The notes under the pieces: model-generated | Database searches by the model: none | Told to the model about the DNA's origin: nothing | What the model saw: the letters and a program-made list of their open reading frames with translations, nothing else | Assembly: GCF_025907915.1 (NCBI RefSeq) | Contig: NZ_JAPAAF010000021.1 | Coordinates: 1-64,000 of the forward strand | Reading direction: 5' to 3' | Length of the DNA: 64,000 nt | Source: Gaoshiqia sediminis | GTDB lineage: Bacteria; Bacteroidota; Bacteroidia; Bacteroidales; Prolixibacteraceae | Program-made: the position numbers and the translations under genes | Part shown: positions 1-10,298 of the stretch, in pieces | How positions within the stretch are numbered: the first letter of the stretch is position 1 | Layout of the letters: every line of letters begins with the position of its first letter

Positions 1-24
1 TGGAACCATAAACAAACCAACTAC

Positions 25-47
25 AAAATCTAAAATCTCCAAAATCC
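25..47. repeat. short heptamer-period repeat, AAAATCT type
   Basis: The unit AAAATCT occurs twice in tandem (25-31 and 32-38), followed after two bases by AAAATCC (41-47). The array is tiny and A-rich, so chance is possible. It is noted because the same 7-bp period recurs in other intergenic gaps of this window (2581-2601 and 58433-58547). Confidence 0.35.
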
Positions 48-86
48 AGAAAAAGAAAGACCGTCCCAAATTTTGTTTTGAGACGG
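48..86 (-). terminator. intrinsic terminator of the M24 aminopeptidase gene
   Basis: On the minus strand, just past the stop codon at 100-102, an inverted repeat (61-70 with 77-86, one C/A mismatch) forms a GC-rich stem closed by A/T pairs. A T-rich run (60 down to 50) follows. This is the usual rho-independent layout. Confidence 0.65.
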
Positions 87-99
87 CCTCTTTTTATGC

Positions 100-1878
100 T
101 CACAAGCTGGTAGTCAACCGTTTCAAAAATGCCTGTTTATCAGGCTCCAACAAAGGCGACAATTCGTCGAAACACCATTGATGATAAGCATTGATCCATT
201 CTATTTCCGTTTCGGTCAACAAATCAACATCAATTAATTTCAGGTCAAGCGGGCACAAGGTTAGCGTTTCAAAACCGTAAAATGTTCCGAAATCCGTAAT
301 TTCACGCGGAACGCAGACCATCATATTTTCGGTTCGCAAACCATACTTCCCTTCCCGGTAAAAAGCAGGTTCGTTTGATAGCACCATACCCGGTTCAATG
401 CTGTATTCATTATATTCCTGCCGGATGCTCATCGGCCCTTCATGAACGTTCAAAAAGTATCCGATACCATGACACGTACCATGTCCGTAATTCATGCCGT
501 TTTGCCACATGAAAAAGCGGGCAAGCACATCCAGGTTGCAGCCTTTGGTCCCGGCAGGAAACTTGGCCAGCGTCAGGTTGATCATTCCCTTTAGCACGAT
601 CGTGAAATCAAATCTCTGCTGATTGGTAGGCTCTGACAGGCTGATCGTCCTTGTAATATCTGTGGTTCCGGTCACATATTGCCCTCCCGAGTCAAATAAA
701 AGCATTCCATCCGGTTTCAGCTCGCTTGCAGTTTCCCGGGTCACCGAGCGATGCACAATAGCACCGTTTTCGTTGTATCCCACAATCGGGAAAAAGCTGT
801 CGCCCCGGTAGCCCTCCTGCAACGACCGGAATGAAGACAACTTCAACGCAATATCATATTCGGTAACCGTTTCTTTCCCAATTGCCTGATCCAGCCAAAA
901 CAAGAATTCAACCATGGCCACGCCATCCTTTCGCATGGTTTCGCGGATGTACTTCAATTCGGTTTCCGATTTAAGCGCCTTCAACCGAGCAGGCACCGAA
1001 AGCTGGAACTGCACTTCAACATCCGGATTCAGGCATCCCAACAACGCTTGGTTTGTCCGGTCAGGATCAACCAGCAGCGTACCGCGGAAAGCTCTTAGTA
1101 CTTCAAAAACAGCCAAATAAGGAAGCATCCTCACACTATCTGAAGCGAGCTTCGTGCTCAACGCCTCCGGCACCTTCACAGGATCAACAAAAAGCAAGGC
1201 CTCTTCCGGAGTAATCATGCCGTAACCCACAAATACCGGGTTGAAATCCACATCCTGCCCCCGAAGGTTCAGCACCCATGCCAGATCGTCCAATGCGGTA
1301 ATCAACAAGCCATCGGCCCTGCATTCGCGCAATTCATCACGTACTTGCTGGAATTTCTCCTGTCGGCATTTTCCGGCAAAAGGCAGTTCATGTTCAAAAA
1401 TCGGAATTGAAGGCAAAGGCTGCCTTTCAGTCCAGCACGAAGCCAACAAATCACCGGTATCACTCAGTTGCAGGTGACATTTTTGAAGATCGGCTTGAAA
1501 CGTTTTATACTGGTTCACCGACATACAACAGGCGTCTGTTCCCACCAAAGCGCTTGGCTCCAATACAGCTCCAAGCCATTCTGCCGGCGTTGGGGTACCT
1601 GCTATCCGCAACTTCATAAGCTGGATTCCGGTGCCAGCCAATTGCTCTTCGGCCTGCAAAAAATACCGCGAATCGGTCCACAGCGCAGCTCGTGTGGCTG
1701 TAACAACCACCTGCCCTGCCGAACCGGTAAATCCGGTCAAATATTTTCGCGCCTGCCAATATTGCGGCAAATATTCACTTTGATGCGGATCAGTCCCCGA
1801 AACATACCAGGCACGAACACCCGATTTTTCCATTTCCCGGCGAAGCCCGGCCAAACGACTGACAATAAGTTCATTCAT
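100..1878 (-). CDS. Xaa-Pro aminopeptidase, M24B family
   Basis: This cytoplasmic dimetal peptidase should remove an N-terminal residue that precedes proline. The 592-residue length matches the long form with two creatinase-like N-terminal domains (about 1-145 and 150-310) and a C-terminal M24 pita-bread domain (about 310-540). The five metal ligands are all present: D396 (FDSGG), D407 (TTDITRT), H470 (TCHGIG), E503 (SNEPAFY) and E517 (RTEN). A proton-shuttle histidine lies in the NGAIVHR stretch. There is no signal peptide. A second in-frame ATG lies one base group inside the chosen start, so the exact start is uncertain by few residues only. The gene stands alone, with its own terminator and 26 bp from the NUDIX gene upstream. 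Family assignment is firm; substrate range is inferred. Confidence 0.93.
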   Translation of the reverse strand: MNELIVSRLAGLRREMEKSGVRAWYVSGTDPHQSEYLPQYWQARKYLTGFTGSAGQVVVTATRAALWTDSRYFLQAEEQLAGTGIQLMKLRIAGTPTPAEWLGAVLEPSALVGTDACCMSVNQYKTFQADLQKCHLQLSDTGDLLASCWTERQPLPSIPIFEHELPFAGKCRQEKFQQVRDELRECRADGLLITALDDLAWVLNLRGQDVDFNPVFVGYGMITPEEALLFVDPVKVPEALSTKLASDSVRMLPYLAVFEVLRAFRGTLLVDPDRTNQALLGCLNPDVEVQFQLSVPARLKALKSETELKYIRETMRKDGVAMVEFLFWLDQAIGKETVTEYDIALKLSSFRSLQEGYRGDSFFPIVGYNENGAIVHRSVTRETASELKPDGMLLFDSGGQYVTGTTDITRTISLSEPTNQQRFDFTIVLKGMINLTLAKFPAGTKGCNLDVLARFFMWQNGMNYGHGTCHGIGYFLNVHEGPMSIRQEYNEYSIEPGMVLSNEPAFYREGKYGLRTENMMVCVPREITDFGTFYGFETLTLCPLDLKLIDVDLLTETEIEWINAYHQWCFDELSPLLEPDKQAFLKRLTTSL

Positions 1879-1904
1879 CGCTTTTTCTGATTAGGTTGAA
1901 ATAA

Positions 1905-2432
1905 TTACTTTTCCTGCAATTTATGCAAGGCAAGACGAATGGAGTTAGATGGCACCTCGCTGAGATCAACTTCGTGCGGGTAATAAAACTCGATAGACGC
2001 AACATCATCCATCGGCACCATGTTATCTAACGAAACCACAGTTACCCTGAACGTGAGGTCGAGCGTAAAAACCGAAATTCCGGAATAAGGATATTCGTTT
2101 GGAAAGGAACCAAAGTACTCCATGCTTTGAACCGTTACGCCAAGCTCCTCTTTCAATTCACGACAAATGGCCTCCTCTGCAGTCTCCATCGGTTCAATAA
2201 AACCGCCGGGCAAATCAAGCATGCCCAAATGCGGCTGAATGGCCCGACGTGCAAACATCAACCGCCCCTGCGGGTCAAAAATCAGGGCCGCTACGGCCGC
2301 CGATGTATTAAAATAATAGGCAAAACCACATTGTGCGCATTTTTTAGCACGGTCGCCCAGCTGGTTAAAGTTTGCAGAACCGCAACGCGGGCAATACCGA
2401 AAGAACTGAACAGGAGGAATAGCTGAATCCAT
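1905..2432 (-). CDS. NUDIX hydrolase with N-terminal zinc ribbon
   Basis: This 175-residue protein begins with a zinc-ribbon knuckle pair (CPRCGS and CAQCGF, about 14-35), followed by a NUDIX fold. The NUDIX box, GFIEPMETAEEAICRELKEE onward, fits GX5EX7REUXEEXGU exactly. It therefore should hydrolyse a nucleoside diphosphate linked to another moiety; the ribbon-plus-NUDIX arrangement resembles the NADH pyrophosphatase/NudC relatives, but no specific NADH motif was verified. The open frame extends 33 codons further upstream, yet a promoter -7 box sits at 2451-2458, so translation must start at the ATG at 2432. That choice also removes an implausible hydrophobic extension. Confidence 0.9.
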   Translation of the reverse strand: MDSAIPPVQFFRYCPRCGSANFNQLGDRAKKCAQCGFAYYFNTSAAVAALIFDPQGRLMFARRAIQPHLGMLDLPGGFIEPMETAEEAICRELKEELGVTVQSMEYFGSFPNEYPYSGISVFTLDLTFRVTVVSLDNMVPMDDVASIEFYYPHEVDLSEVPSNSIRLALHKLQEK

Positions 2433-2450
2433 ACTGGTAAAGTTTAAACG

Positions 2451-2458
2451 CAAATGTA
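2451..2458 (-). promoter_or_regulatory. promoter -7 box of the NUDIX gene
   Basis: TACATTTG on the minus strand matches the Bacteroidota consensus TAnnTTTG. It predicts a transcript start near 2444, only 12 bases before the ATG at 2432, and so excludes the longer reading frame. Confidence 0.6.
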
Positions 2459-2538
2459 ACCAAGCTCGAAGGAAACACCAAAACAAAGTCAAGCGCAGCT
2501 TGCCCCCAAATTTCAACAAAAGTATATTCATTAAAACG

Positions 2539-2571
2539 AAGGAAGACGGCTGATTACCAACCGTCTTCCTT
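2539..2571 (-). terminator. terminator between the ABC-F and NUDIX genes
   Basis: A perfect 11-bp inverted repeat (2539-2549 with 2561-2571) surrounds an 11-base loop. On the minus strand it follows the ABC-F stop codon (2605) and is trailed by a moderately T-rich tail. The plus strand side has a strong T run, so it could work in both directions. Confidence 0.7.
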
Positions 2572-2580
2572 TTTTCCCTT

Positions 2581-2601
2581 TTTACTTTTGACTTTTACCT
2601 T
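2581..2601. repeat. heptamer-period repeat, TTNACTT type
   Basis: Three adjacent degenerate 7-bp units, TTTACTT, TTGACTT and TTACCTT, fill the gap between the ABC-F stop and its terminator. It is short and could be chance, but it shares the 7-bp period with the arrays near 25 and 58433-58547. Confidence 0.35.
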
Positions 2602-2604
2602 ATA

Positions 2605-4224
<1,620 letters not shown>

Positions 4225-4253
4225 TCAAGTCTTTCTATTACATTTAAGGGGCG

Positions 4254-4261
4254 CAAAGGTA
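4254..4261 (-). promoter_or_regulatory. promoter -7 box of the ABC-F gene
   Basis: TACCTTTG on the minus strand fits TAnnTTTG, 33 bases before the ATG at 4221, which predicts a leader of about 26 bases. Confidence 0.6.
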
Positions 4262-4695
4262 ACACATTTTCGCCCGAAACAGCTAATTTTCAGTTAACAA
4301 ATCCTTAAACCTGACAGGTTAGTACGGCTACGCTCAAACCATTTAAGAGAGCCTCATGATCTCAAAACCTATGACTGTCAGTAAAGAAAGACCCCAAATT
4401 AATTGACCTGGAATAAACGACATAAAGAACAGAATGAGCTAAAAATAACTTAACAATAGAAAATATTCCTGTGACTAAACAGATAAATCCTTAAATTTGC
4501 CAACCGGAAACATTTCTGAAATAATACCAGGGATGTTTTTGTTATCACGAACATTGAAAAAAGCTTCAAAAGCAATAACTTACGCCTGTTTTACGCAAAG
4601 CTGATCCGGGATGAAAGGTTTAGCGGGAAACGGCTTGGCAACAAAATTGAAAAAAAGTAGTTATCAGATACATTCAGGCACATAAATACGATCAC
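4262..4695 (+). other. intergenic region with the exopolysaccharide operon leader
   Basis: About 430 bases lie between divergent genes. A TAnnTTTG box at 4492-4499 implies a leader of about 190 bases before the Wza-like gene. One frame (about 4520-4660, no start codon) reads as a protein-like stretch of 44 residues ending in Lys-rich sequence, which may be a gene remnant or chance. No RNA motif or good terminator was recognised. Confidence 0.5.
4492..4499 (+). promoter_or_regulatory. promoter -7 box of the exopolysaccharide export operon
   Basis: TAAATTTG fits TAnnTTTG. No convincing -33 TTTG is present at the expected distance, so the call is moderate. It would leave a long leader of about 190 bases. 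Confidence 0.45.
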
Positions 4696-7140
4696 ATGTC
4701 TAAACAAATTTTTCTATTCCTTTTTCTTTTCTGCCTGTTGGGAACCGCAACAGTCTCGCTAGCCCAACGCGAAGCTTCATCTGTAAAGATTGAAAATCTT
4801 TCCGATCAGCAAATTAAGCAAATCATCGAAGAAATAAACGCACGTGGTTTAAGCCAGGAACAGGCCATCCAACTGGCCAAGGCCCGCGGCGCCACCCAAC
4901 AGCAAATTGATCAGCTCACCCGCCGCATCAACCAGATGAAATTTTCGGGCGAAATAGGTACGAAAAGCAGTACGACCAAAATCGACCAGAAAATTCCAGG
5001 CACACCCGATCAATATCTGGACAAGGATAGTGCGAAAATGGAGGTTTCACAAAAAAAACTACTGTCGCCTGTTTCTGAAAAGAACCAAAAACTATTTGGA
5101 TATCATTTGTTCAACCAGGAAAACCTGACTTTCGAACCTTCGGTGACTATTCCGGTACCGGCAGACTATGTGCTGGGCATTGGCGACGAGGTGAACATCC
5201 AGGTTTGGGGCGCCAGCCAACAAACTTATCTTTTGCAAATTGATGCCAATGGTGCAGTCAATATTCCCGACGTTGGTCCTGTCAAAGTGGCTAACCTCAA
5301 CTACGAATCTGCCAAAGAGCTTTTACTGAAACGGCTAACCTCCATTTACAACGGTATGGCTGGGGCAACCCCAAACACCTATGCAGAGGTGAGCCTCAAC
5401 AACCCGCGTTCTATTAAAGTAAACGTTATTGGCGAGGTCATCGCCCCCGGCACATACACCTTGCCGGCCACGGCTTCGGCATTTAACGCCCTGTACCTGT
5501 CGGGAGGCCCGGGCGAAAACGGCTCTTTCCGCAACATACGCATCATCCGCAACAACAAGCTGTTTGCCGAAATTGACGTATATGATTACCTGATCCGGTC
5601 GAATACTAAAAACAACATTTCGCTGCGCGATCAGGATATTATTTACATCCCTACTTACCTGAAACGGGTAGAAACGATCGGCGCTTTCAAACGCCAGGGA
5701 ATATTCGAACTGAAGGAAGGCGAAAATGTTCGCGAACTCCTCCAGTTTACCGGGGGGTTCAGCGAAGCAGCCGCCCAATCGCGCGTATTACTGACCCGCT
5801 TTACCAACGACCAATACCAGTTGGTTGACCTGGAGCAAAATCAGTTTGACAGCTTTGGACTAAAAAACGGCGATCTGATCCGCGCTGAAGAAGTGATTGA
5901 CCGGTACGAAAACCGTGTCAGCATAGAAGGCGCCGTCTTTCGTCCCGGCACTTACGCCTTGGATGAGGGCATGACCCTTTCCAACTTAATTGGCAAAGCC
6001 GGTGGCCTCCGCGAAGATTATTATGCCCAACGCGGCCTGATTATTCGCCTCGACGAACAGCTTTTTCCCACCACCATTCCATTCGATCTGGGTGAATTGT
6101 TCAGCGGCGTCAACGATCCGGTGCTTCAACGGGAAGACCAGATCATCATCCGCGACATTTTCAGCATGGGTGAAAAGAAAACCGTGCGCATTTTGGGAGA
6201 AGTATTGGCAGCTGGAGAATATGGCTTTTTCAGAAACATGACCCTGAAAGACCTCATTTTTATGGCTGGTGGCATGACCGAAGCAGCCAGTGAATCGTAC
6301 ATCGAGGTGGCCCGGCGCAACAGCAAGGAAGAAGCAAGCACCATCAACAGCAAACTGGCCTCGCTGTTTCAGTTTGAGATCGACCGCAACCTACAACTGA
6401 CCGATGAAGATGCAGCCTTTGTGTTAAAACCGTTCGACCAGGTTTACATCCGCAAAGCACCTTCGTACCAGGTGCAAAAAACGGTTCGCATAGAGGGAGA
6501 AGTTCAATTTCCCGGTGAATACAGCATTAGCGACAAGAACGAGCGAATTTCCGATCTGCTCAAACGGGCCGGTGGGTTGACCCCCTACGCTTTTGCCGAA
6601 GGGGCCAAACTCAAACGTTCCGTCGCAAGCCAACAAATGGCCCAGATGGAAGCGATCCAACGCCTGCAGGAAACCAGCGACTCCTCTCTTCAGGTAGAAA
6701 TGCCGGAGCAATTCGAAAGTCTTGAACTCCGTCTGGAAAGAATCATGCAACAGCCAGGTTCTTCCTACGATTATTTCCTGCGTGATGGCGACCAGCTAAG
6801 CGTTCCGATGCGCTCAGAAGAAATCTGGGTAAACGGAGAAGTGATGAACCCTATTGGCTTGGCCTGGGAGCGCGGACGCGGAGTAAAATACTACATCAAC
6901 AGCACCGGAGGGTTCAGCCAAAATGCTAAAAAGAATAAAGTTTACGTGGTTTACAGCAATGGCACCACCGACGTTACCCGGAGTTTTATCCTGAAAAAAT
7001 ACCCAAAGGTAAAACCAGGAAGCCAGGTTATTGTGCCCGCAAAACCGGAAAAGAAAGACACGGATAATACAGGCAAATGGCTGGCCATCACCAGTACACT
7101 TTCATCCCTGGCCGTAGCGATTGCCGCCGTTCTCCGGTAA
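4696..7140 (+). CDS. Wza-like polysaccharide export protein with multiple SLBB domains
   Basis: An 814-residue envelope protein for outward movement of capsular or exopolysaccharide. It has a signal peptide (1-23, ending near SLAQ), a helical Gln-rich segment (about 30-75), a poly-export domain (about 150-235, with the GIGDEVNIQVWG stretch), and about six SLBB-like units (near 240, 330, 405, 500, 595 and 715), each with a GEV-x-PG-x-Y core and a closing AGG. A hydrophobic tail (about 793-813) may insert in a membrane. E. coli Wza is under half this length with fewer SLBB copies; long multi-SLBB forms are common in Bacteroidota. It leads an operon with a small protein, a Wzz-like protein and UDP-glucose dehydrogenase. 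Confidence 0.92.
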   Translation: MSKQIFLFLFLFCLLGTATVSLAQREASSVKIENLSDQQIKQIIEEINARGLSQEQAIQLAKARGATQQQIDQLTRRINQMKFSGEIGTKSSTTKIDQKIPGTPDQYLDKDSAKMEVSQKKLLSPVSEKNQKLFGYHLFNQENLTFEPSVTIPVPADYVLGIGDEVNIQVWGASQQTYLLQIDANGAVNIPDVGPVKVANLNYESAKELLLKRLTSIYNGMAGATPNTYAEVSLNNPRSIKVNVIGEVIAPGTYTLPATASAFNALYLSGGPGENGSFRNIRIIRNNKLFAEIDVYDYLIRSNTKNNISLRDQDIIYIPTYLKRVETIGAFKRQGIFELKEGENVRELLQFTGGFSEAAAQSRVLLTRFTNDQYQLVDLEQNQFDSFGLKNGDLIRAEEVIDRYENRVSIEGAVFRPGTYALDEGMTLSNLIGKAGGLREDYYAQRGLIIRLDEQLFPTTIPFDLGELFSGVNDPVLQREDQIIIRDIFSMGEKKTVRILGEVLAAGEYGFFRNMTLKDLIFMAGGMTEAASESYIEVARRNSKEEASTINSKLASLFQFEIDRNLQLTDEDAAFVLKPFDQVYIRKAPSYQVQKTVRIEGEVQFPGEYSISDKNERISDLLKRAGGLTPYAFAEGAKLKRSVASQQMAQMEAIQRLQETSDSSLQVEMPEQFESLELRLERIMQQPGSSYDYFLRDGDQLSVPMRSEEIWVNGEVMNPIGLAWERGRGVKYYINSTGGFSQNAKKNKVYVVYSNGTTDVTRSFILKKYPKVKPGSQVIVPAKPEKKDTDNTGKWLAITSTLSSLAVAIAAVLR

Positions 7141-7177
7141 CTTGAAGATCCATGAATACCACACATCAAACAACTAC

Positions 7178-7423
7178 ATGAAAACATTGAAAATCAAAAT
7201 CATGAACGGCAAGGCTGAAAAAATTCTGGATGCCTTGGTGGAACTCAATCTGGTAAAAGTGATAAAAAAACCAGAACCAGAACCAATTATGGTTAAGGTT
7301 CCAGCACCTACGGGAAATGAATATTCTCGAAATATTTCGCAAAATTTCAACAACAATGCCCCAAAAGCAACCAGTATGGAGGAAATGCGCAACATCATCA
7401 ATGCTGTCAGGAACAAAAAATAA
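7178..7423 (+). CDS. small unknown protein within the exopolysaccharide operon
   Basis: An 81-residue protein that I do not recognise. The open frame starts upstream inside the export gene, but the ATG at 7178 lies 37 bases past that gene's stop and opens with a regular beta/helix pattern (MKTLKIKIMNGKAEKILDAL). That N-terminus resembles many short Bacteroidota antitoxin-like proteins whose first strand is KxLKIKI, but no toxin partner is next to it. The C-terminal half is Pro-, Asn- and Lys-rich and probably disordered. It lies between the export gene and the Wzz gene (72-base gap), so a role in export regulation is possible by position only. Confidence 0.6.
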   Translation: MKTLKIKIMNGKAEKILDALVELNLVKVIKKPEPEPIMVKVPAPTGNEYSRNISQNFNNNAPKATSMEEMRNIINAVRNKK

Positions 7424-7495
7424 GGGAATCAACCGAACAAGGATACAGCTTACCGAAAGACAACGGACATCAGACCGGTAAGAAAAAGAATAGCT

Positions 7496-8626
7496 ATGGA
7501 AAACTCGAACAATACACAACCGCAAGTAACACATAACGCTGCCGATGACGAAATTGATCTGATTGAACTGGCCAAAACGCTCTGGAATGGCCGGGGCACT
7601 ATCCTTCGTTATGTGGTTGCCGGAGCAGTACTGGGTGTGTTGGTGGCACTTGTATCGCCCAACAAGTTCACCGCCTCCACCACCATTGTGCCACAGTCGG
7701 CCAACAGCCAAAGTTCCAAGCTGGGGGGGCTTTCCTCCCTGGCTGCCATGGCCGGGTTCAACCTGAATAATATGGGCACCAGCGAATCGTTGTCCCCGTT
7801 AATGTATCCGCGGATCATCAAGTCGTTGCCACTCCAGCTCGAACTGATGAACTCCACGTTCCATTGCCCAGGCGTAGAGCAGCCGGTCAGCCTGTATGAA
7901 TTCTACACAGAACATCAAAAAGCGGGAATTGGATCCATCGTTATAAAATATACACTGGGCCTGCCCGGCGTCATCATTAATGCATTAAAAGGAAACGAGC
8001 TTGCTGATGATGAACAGCTTTCCCCCGGTCAATTATTATCCTTAACGGATGAACAGGAAAAAGTCAGAAAAATATTGGACGAGCAAATTAGCCTGGAACT
8101 GAACGACAAAGAAGGGTACCTATCGTTAAGCACCACCTTTGGCGATGCCCGGTTGGCTGCCGAAGTAGCGCAAAAAGCACAGACGATGCTGCAGGATTAC
8201 ATCACCCGTTACAAAATTGAAAAAGCGGCCACGCAGTTAAACTTCATACAGGACCGCTACAACGAGAAAAAAACCGAATTTGAGGAGGCCCAAAAGAAGC
8301 TGGCCCTGTTCCGCGACCGCAACAAAAACGTTTCGACAGCAATGGCGCAAACCGAAGAAGAACAACTGCTCAGCCAATACAACATTGCCTATTCGGTTTA
8401 TTCCGAGTTGGCCAAACAACTGGAGCAGGCACAAATACAGGTGAAAGAAGACACACCCGTACTTACAGTAATCGACCCGGTGCGTATTCCTACCGAAAAA
8501 TCGGCGCCTAAACGCTCACTCATCCTAATTGTATGGATATTTTTAGGAGGAATTATCGGTACCGGAGTGGTTTTCGGCAAAGAATTTATGGGCTCGATAA
8601 AAAAACGATGGCTCGAAGTTAATTGA
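7496..8626 (+). CDS. Wzz-type polysaccharide co-polymerase (chain length determinant)
   Basis: This inner-membrane protein of 376 residues should set the chain length of the exported polysaccharide. It has the Wzz hallmark arrangement: a cytoplasmic N-terminal stretch with an acidic [13 protein letters not shown] motif, a first membrane helix (about 37-56), a large periplasmic domain with long coiled-coil helices (about 225-320), a proline motif ([13 protein letters not shown]) and a second membrane helix (about 342-362). There is no C-terminal tyrosine-kinase domain, so it is a Wzz-like rather than a fused Wzc form. It ends 19 bases before the UDP-glucose dehydrogenase gene. Confidence 0.9.
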   Translation: MENSNNTQPQVTHNAADDEIDLIELAKTLWNGRGTILRYVVAGAVLGVLVALVSPNKFTASTTIVPQSANSQSSKLGGLSSLAAMAGFNLNNMGTSESLSPLMYPRIIKSLPLQLELMNSTFHCPGVEQPVSLYEFYTEHQKAGIGSIVIKYTLGLPGVIINALKGNELADDEQLSPGQLLSLTDEQEKVRKILDEQISLELNDKEGYLSLSTTFGDARLAAEVAQKAQTMLQDYITRYKIEKAATQLNFIQDRYNEKKTEFEEAQKKLALFRDRNKNVSTAMAQTEEEQLLSQYNIAYSVYSELAKQLEQAQIQVKEDTPVLTVIDPVRIPTEKSAPKRSLILIVWIFLGGIIGTGVVFGKEFMGSIKKRWLEVN

Positions 8627-8645
8627 TAATAAAAAACATTCATCC

Positions 8646-10124
8646 ATGATAGCATCCAACATTACCAAGATTGCCTGCATTGGAGCAGGATACGTCGGTG
8701 GCCCAACCATGGCCGTTATTGCGAAGCAATGCCCGCATATCAAAGTTACCGTTGTTGACATCAACGCACAACGTATTGCCGACTGGAACCAAATCGACCT
8801 GGACCGCCTGCCGGTGTATGAACCCGGGTTGCCTGAAGTAGTGGCCGAAGCCCGCGGACGTAACCTCTTTTTCTCCACCGATGTGGAAGGCGCCATACGC
8901 GAAGCCCAGATGATTTTCATCTCGGTAAACACACCCACCAAAACGTACGGGGTTGGCAAAGGCATGGCTGCCGACCTGAAATATGTGGAACTTTGCGCCC
9001 GGCAAATTGCAGAAATCGCTACCGACGATAAAATCGTGGTCGAAAAATCTACTTTGCCTGTGCGCACAGCCCAAGCCATCCGCACCATTTTGGATGCCGC
9101 CGCGACCAACGGGAAAGACACACAACTAGCAACATCCCGCCCCAAATTTGCAGTTCTTTCCAACCCGGAATTTTTAGCTGAAGGCACAGCCATCAACGAC
9201 CTGCTTTATGCCGACCGCATGTTGATCGGCAGCGAAGATAACGAAGACGGAAAACGCGCCGAGCAGGCCCTGGCCGATGTTTACGCCAACTGGGTACCGC
9301 GCGAACGGATCGTCACCACACGCATCTGGTCATCTGAATTATCAAAATTGACGGCCAATGCTTTTTTGGCGCAACGGATCTCTTCTATCAATGCCATCTC
9401 TGCCCTTTGCGAACGAACCGGAGCCGATGTGGACGAGGTTGCCCATGCAATTGGCATGGACTCCCGCATCGGGCCAAAATTTCTGAAGTCGTCGGTGGGT
9501 TTTGGAGGGAGCTGCTTCCAAAAAGACATTCTCAACCTGGTCTATTTGTGCCGCCATTTTAACCTTCCCGAAGTGGCTGACTACTGGGAACAGGTGGTCA
9601 AGCTGAACGATTACCAGAAACACCGGTTCGCCAAACAAATTATTGATACGCTGTTCAACACCGTATCGGGCAAGAAGATTGCCTTCCTGGGCTGGGCCTT
9701 CAAAAAAGATACGAATGACACGCGCGAATCAGCTGCCATTTATGTGGCCGACGAATTGCTGCAGGACCGGGCCGAAATTCATGTGTATGACCCCAAAGTT
9801 ACTGCTGAACAGATATACGGCGACCTGGAATACCTTCAAAAGCACCGCCGCAACGATAATCCCTGCACAGCAACTCAATTTAGTGCTTTGAGCGCAGTTG
9901 AAATCCGCAGTTTAGTGACGGTACATGATTCACCTTACGAAGCACTGAAAAATGCCCATGCCACCGCCATTCTTACGGAATGGGATGAATTTAAAGGCTA
10001 CGATTGGCAACAGATTTATAACAATATGCTAAAGCCGGCATTCATTTTTGATGGACGGAACATCCTGAACCGGAAAGAAATTACTTCAATAGGTTTCGAA
10101 TTGAAAAGCATTGGGAAAGGATAA
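8646..10124 (+). CDS. ugd: UDP-glucose 6-dehydrogenase, animal-like long form
   Basis: The enzyme oxidises UDP-glucose with two NAD+ to UDP-glucuronate, a precursor for acidic exopolysaccharide, which fits its place after the export genes. The N-terminal Rossmann motif is GAGYVGGPT (about 13-21); the catalytic cysteine is C290 in [10 protein letters not shown]; the lysine-rich and [12 protein letters not shown] motifs are intact. At 492 residues it is longer than typical bacterial forms (about 390-450) and several blocks ([26 protein letters not shown] with [28 protein letters not shown]) read like the vertebrate enzyme from memory. Close relation to the eukaryotic branch is inferred, not tested. 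Confidence 0.95.
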   Translation: MIASNITKIACIGAGYVGGPTMAVIAKQCPHIKVTVVDINAQRIADWNQIDLDRLPVYEPGLPEVVAEARGRNLFFSTDVEGAIREAQMIFISVNTPTKTYGVGKGMAADLKYVELCARQIAEIATDDKIVVEKSTLPVRTAQAIRTILDAAATNGKDTQLATSRPKFAVLSNPEFLAEGTAINDLLYADRMLIGSEDNEDGKRAEQALADVYANWVPRERIVTTRIWSSELSKLTANAFLAQRISSINAISALCERTGADVDEVAHAIGMDSRIGPKFLKSSVGFGGSCFQKDILNLVYLCRHFNLPEVADYWEQVVKLNDYQKHRFAKQIIDTLFNTVSGKKIAFLGWAFKKDTNDTRESAAIYVADELLQDRAEIHVYDPKVTAEQIYGDLEYLQKHRRNDNPCTATQFSALSAVEIRSLVTVHDSPYEALKNAHATAILTEWDEFKGYDWQQIYNNMLKPAFIFDGRNILNRKEITSIGFELKSIGKG

Positions 10125-10197
10125 TCGTCTTTCCCTCTTAAAAAAAACGAACGGATCAAGTCTTGGTACCGTGTCAACACAGTTTTGAAAGAGCGCC

Positions 10198-10256
10198 ATG
10201 CCGAACTTGTTTCGGCATCTCATCACAAATGAGACACTGAAACAAGTTCAGCGTGA
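10198..10256. repeat. nested palindrome, REP-like element
   Basis: Between the convergent ugd and miaA genes lies a nested inverted repeat. The outer arms are GAACTTGTTTC (about 10203-10213) and GAAACAAGTTC (about 10239-10249); an inner pair is TCTCAT/ATGAGA; the left arm also forms its own hairpin (ATGCCGAA/TTCGGCAT, loop CTTGT). It may act as a bidirectional transcription end or belong to a dispersed intergenic repeat family. No second copy was seen in the window. Confidence 0.6.
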
Positions 10257-10298
10257 CTGAATCAATTCAATTTATTGTTGACATGAGTTTGGGATGAG

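Noticed and set aside
4533-4604. Short open frame of 23 codons in the exopolysaccharide leader
   Set aside because: There is no ribosome site, and a different frame in the same stretch looks more protein-like, so neither is supported as a gene.
4636-4650. Sigma-54-like promoter before the Wza-like gene (TGGCAAC-N4-TTGA)
   Set aside because: The essential GC of the -12 element is GA, so the match fails at a key position; the TAnnTTTG box at 4492 is the better candidate.
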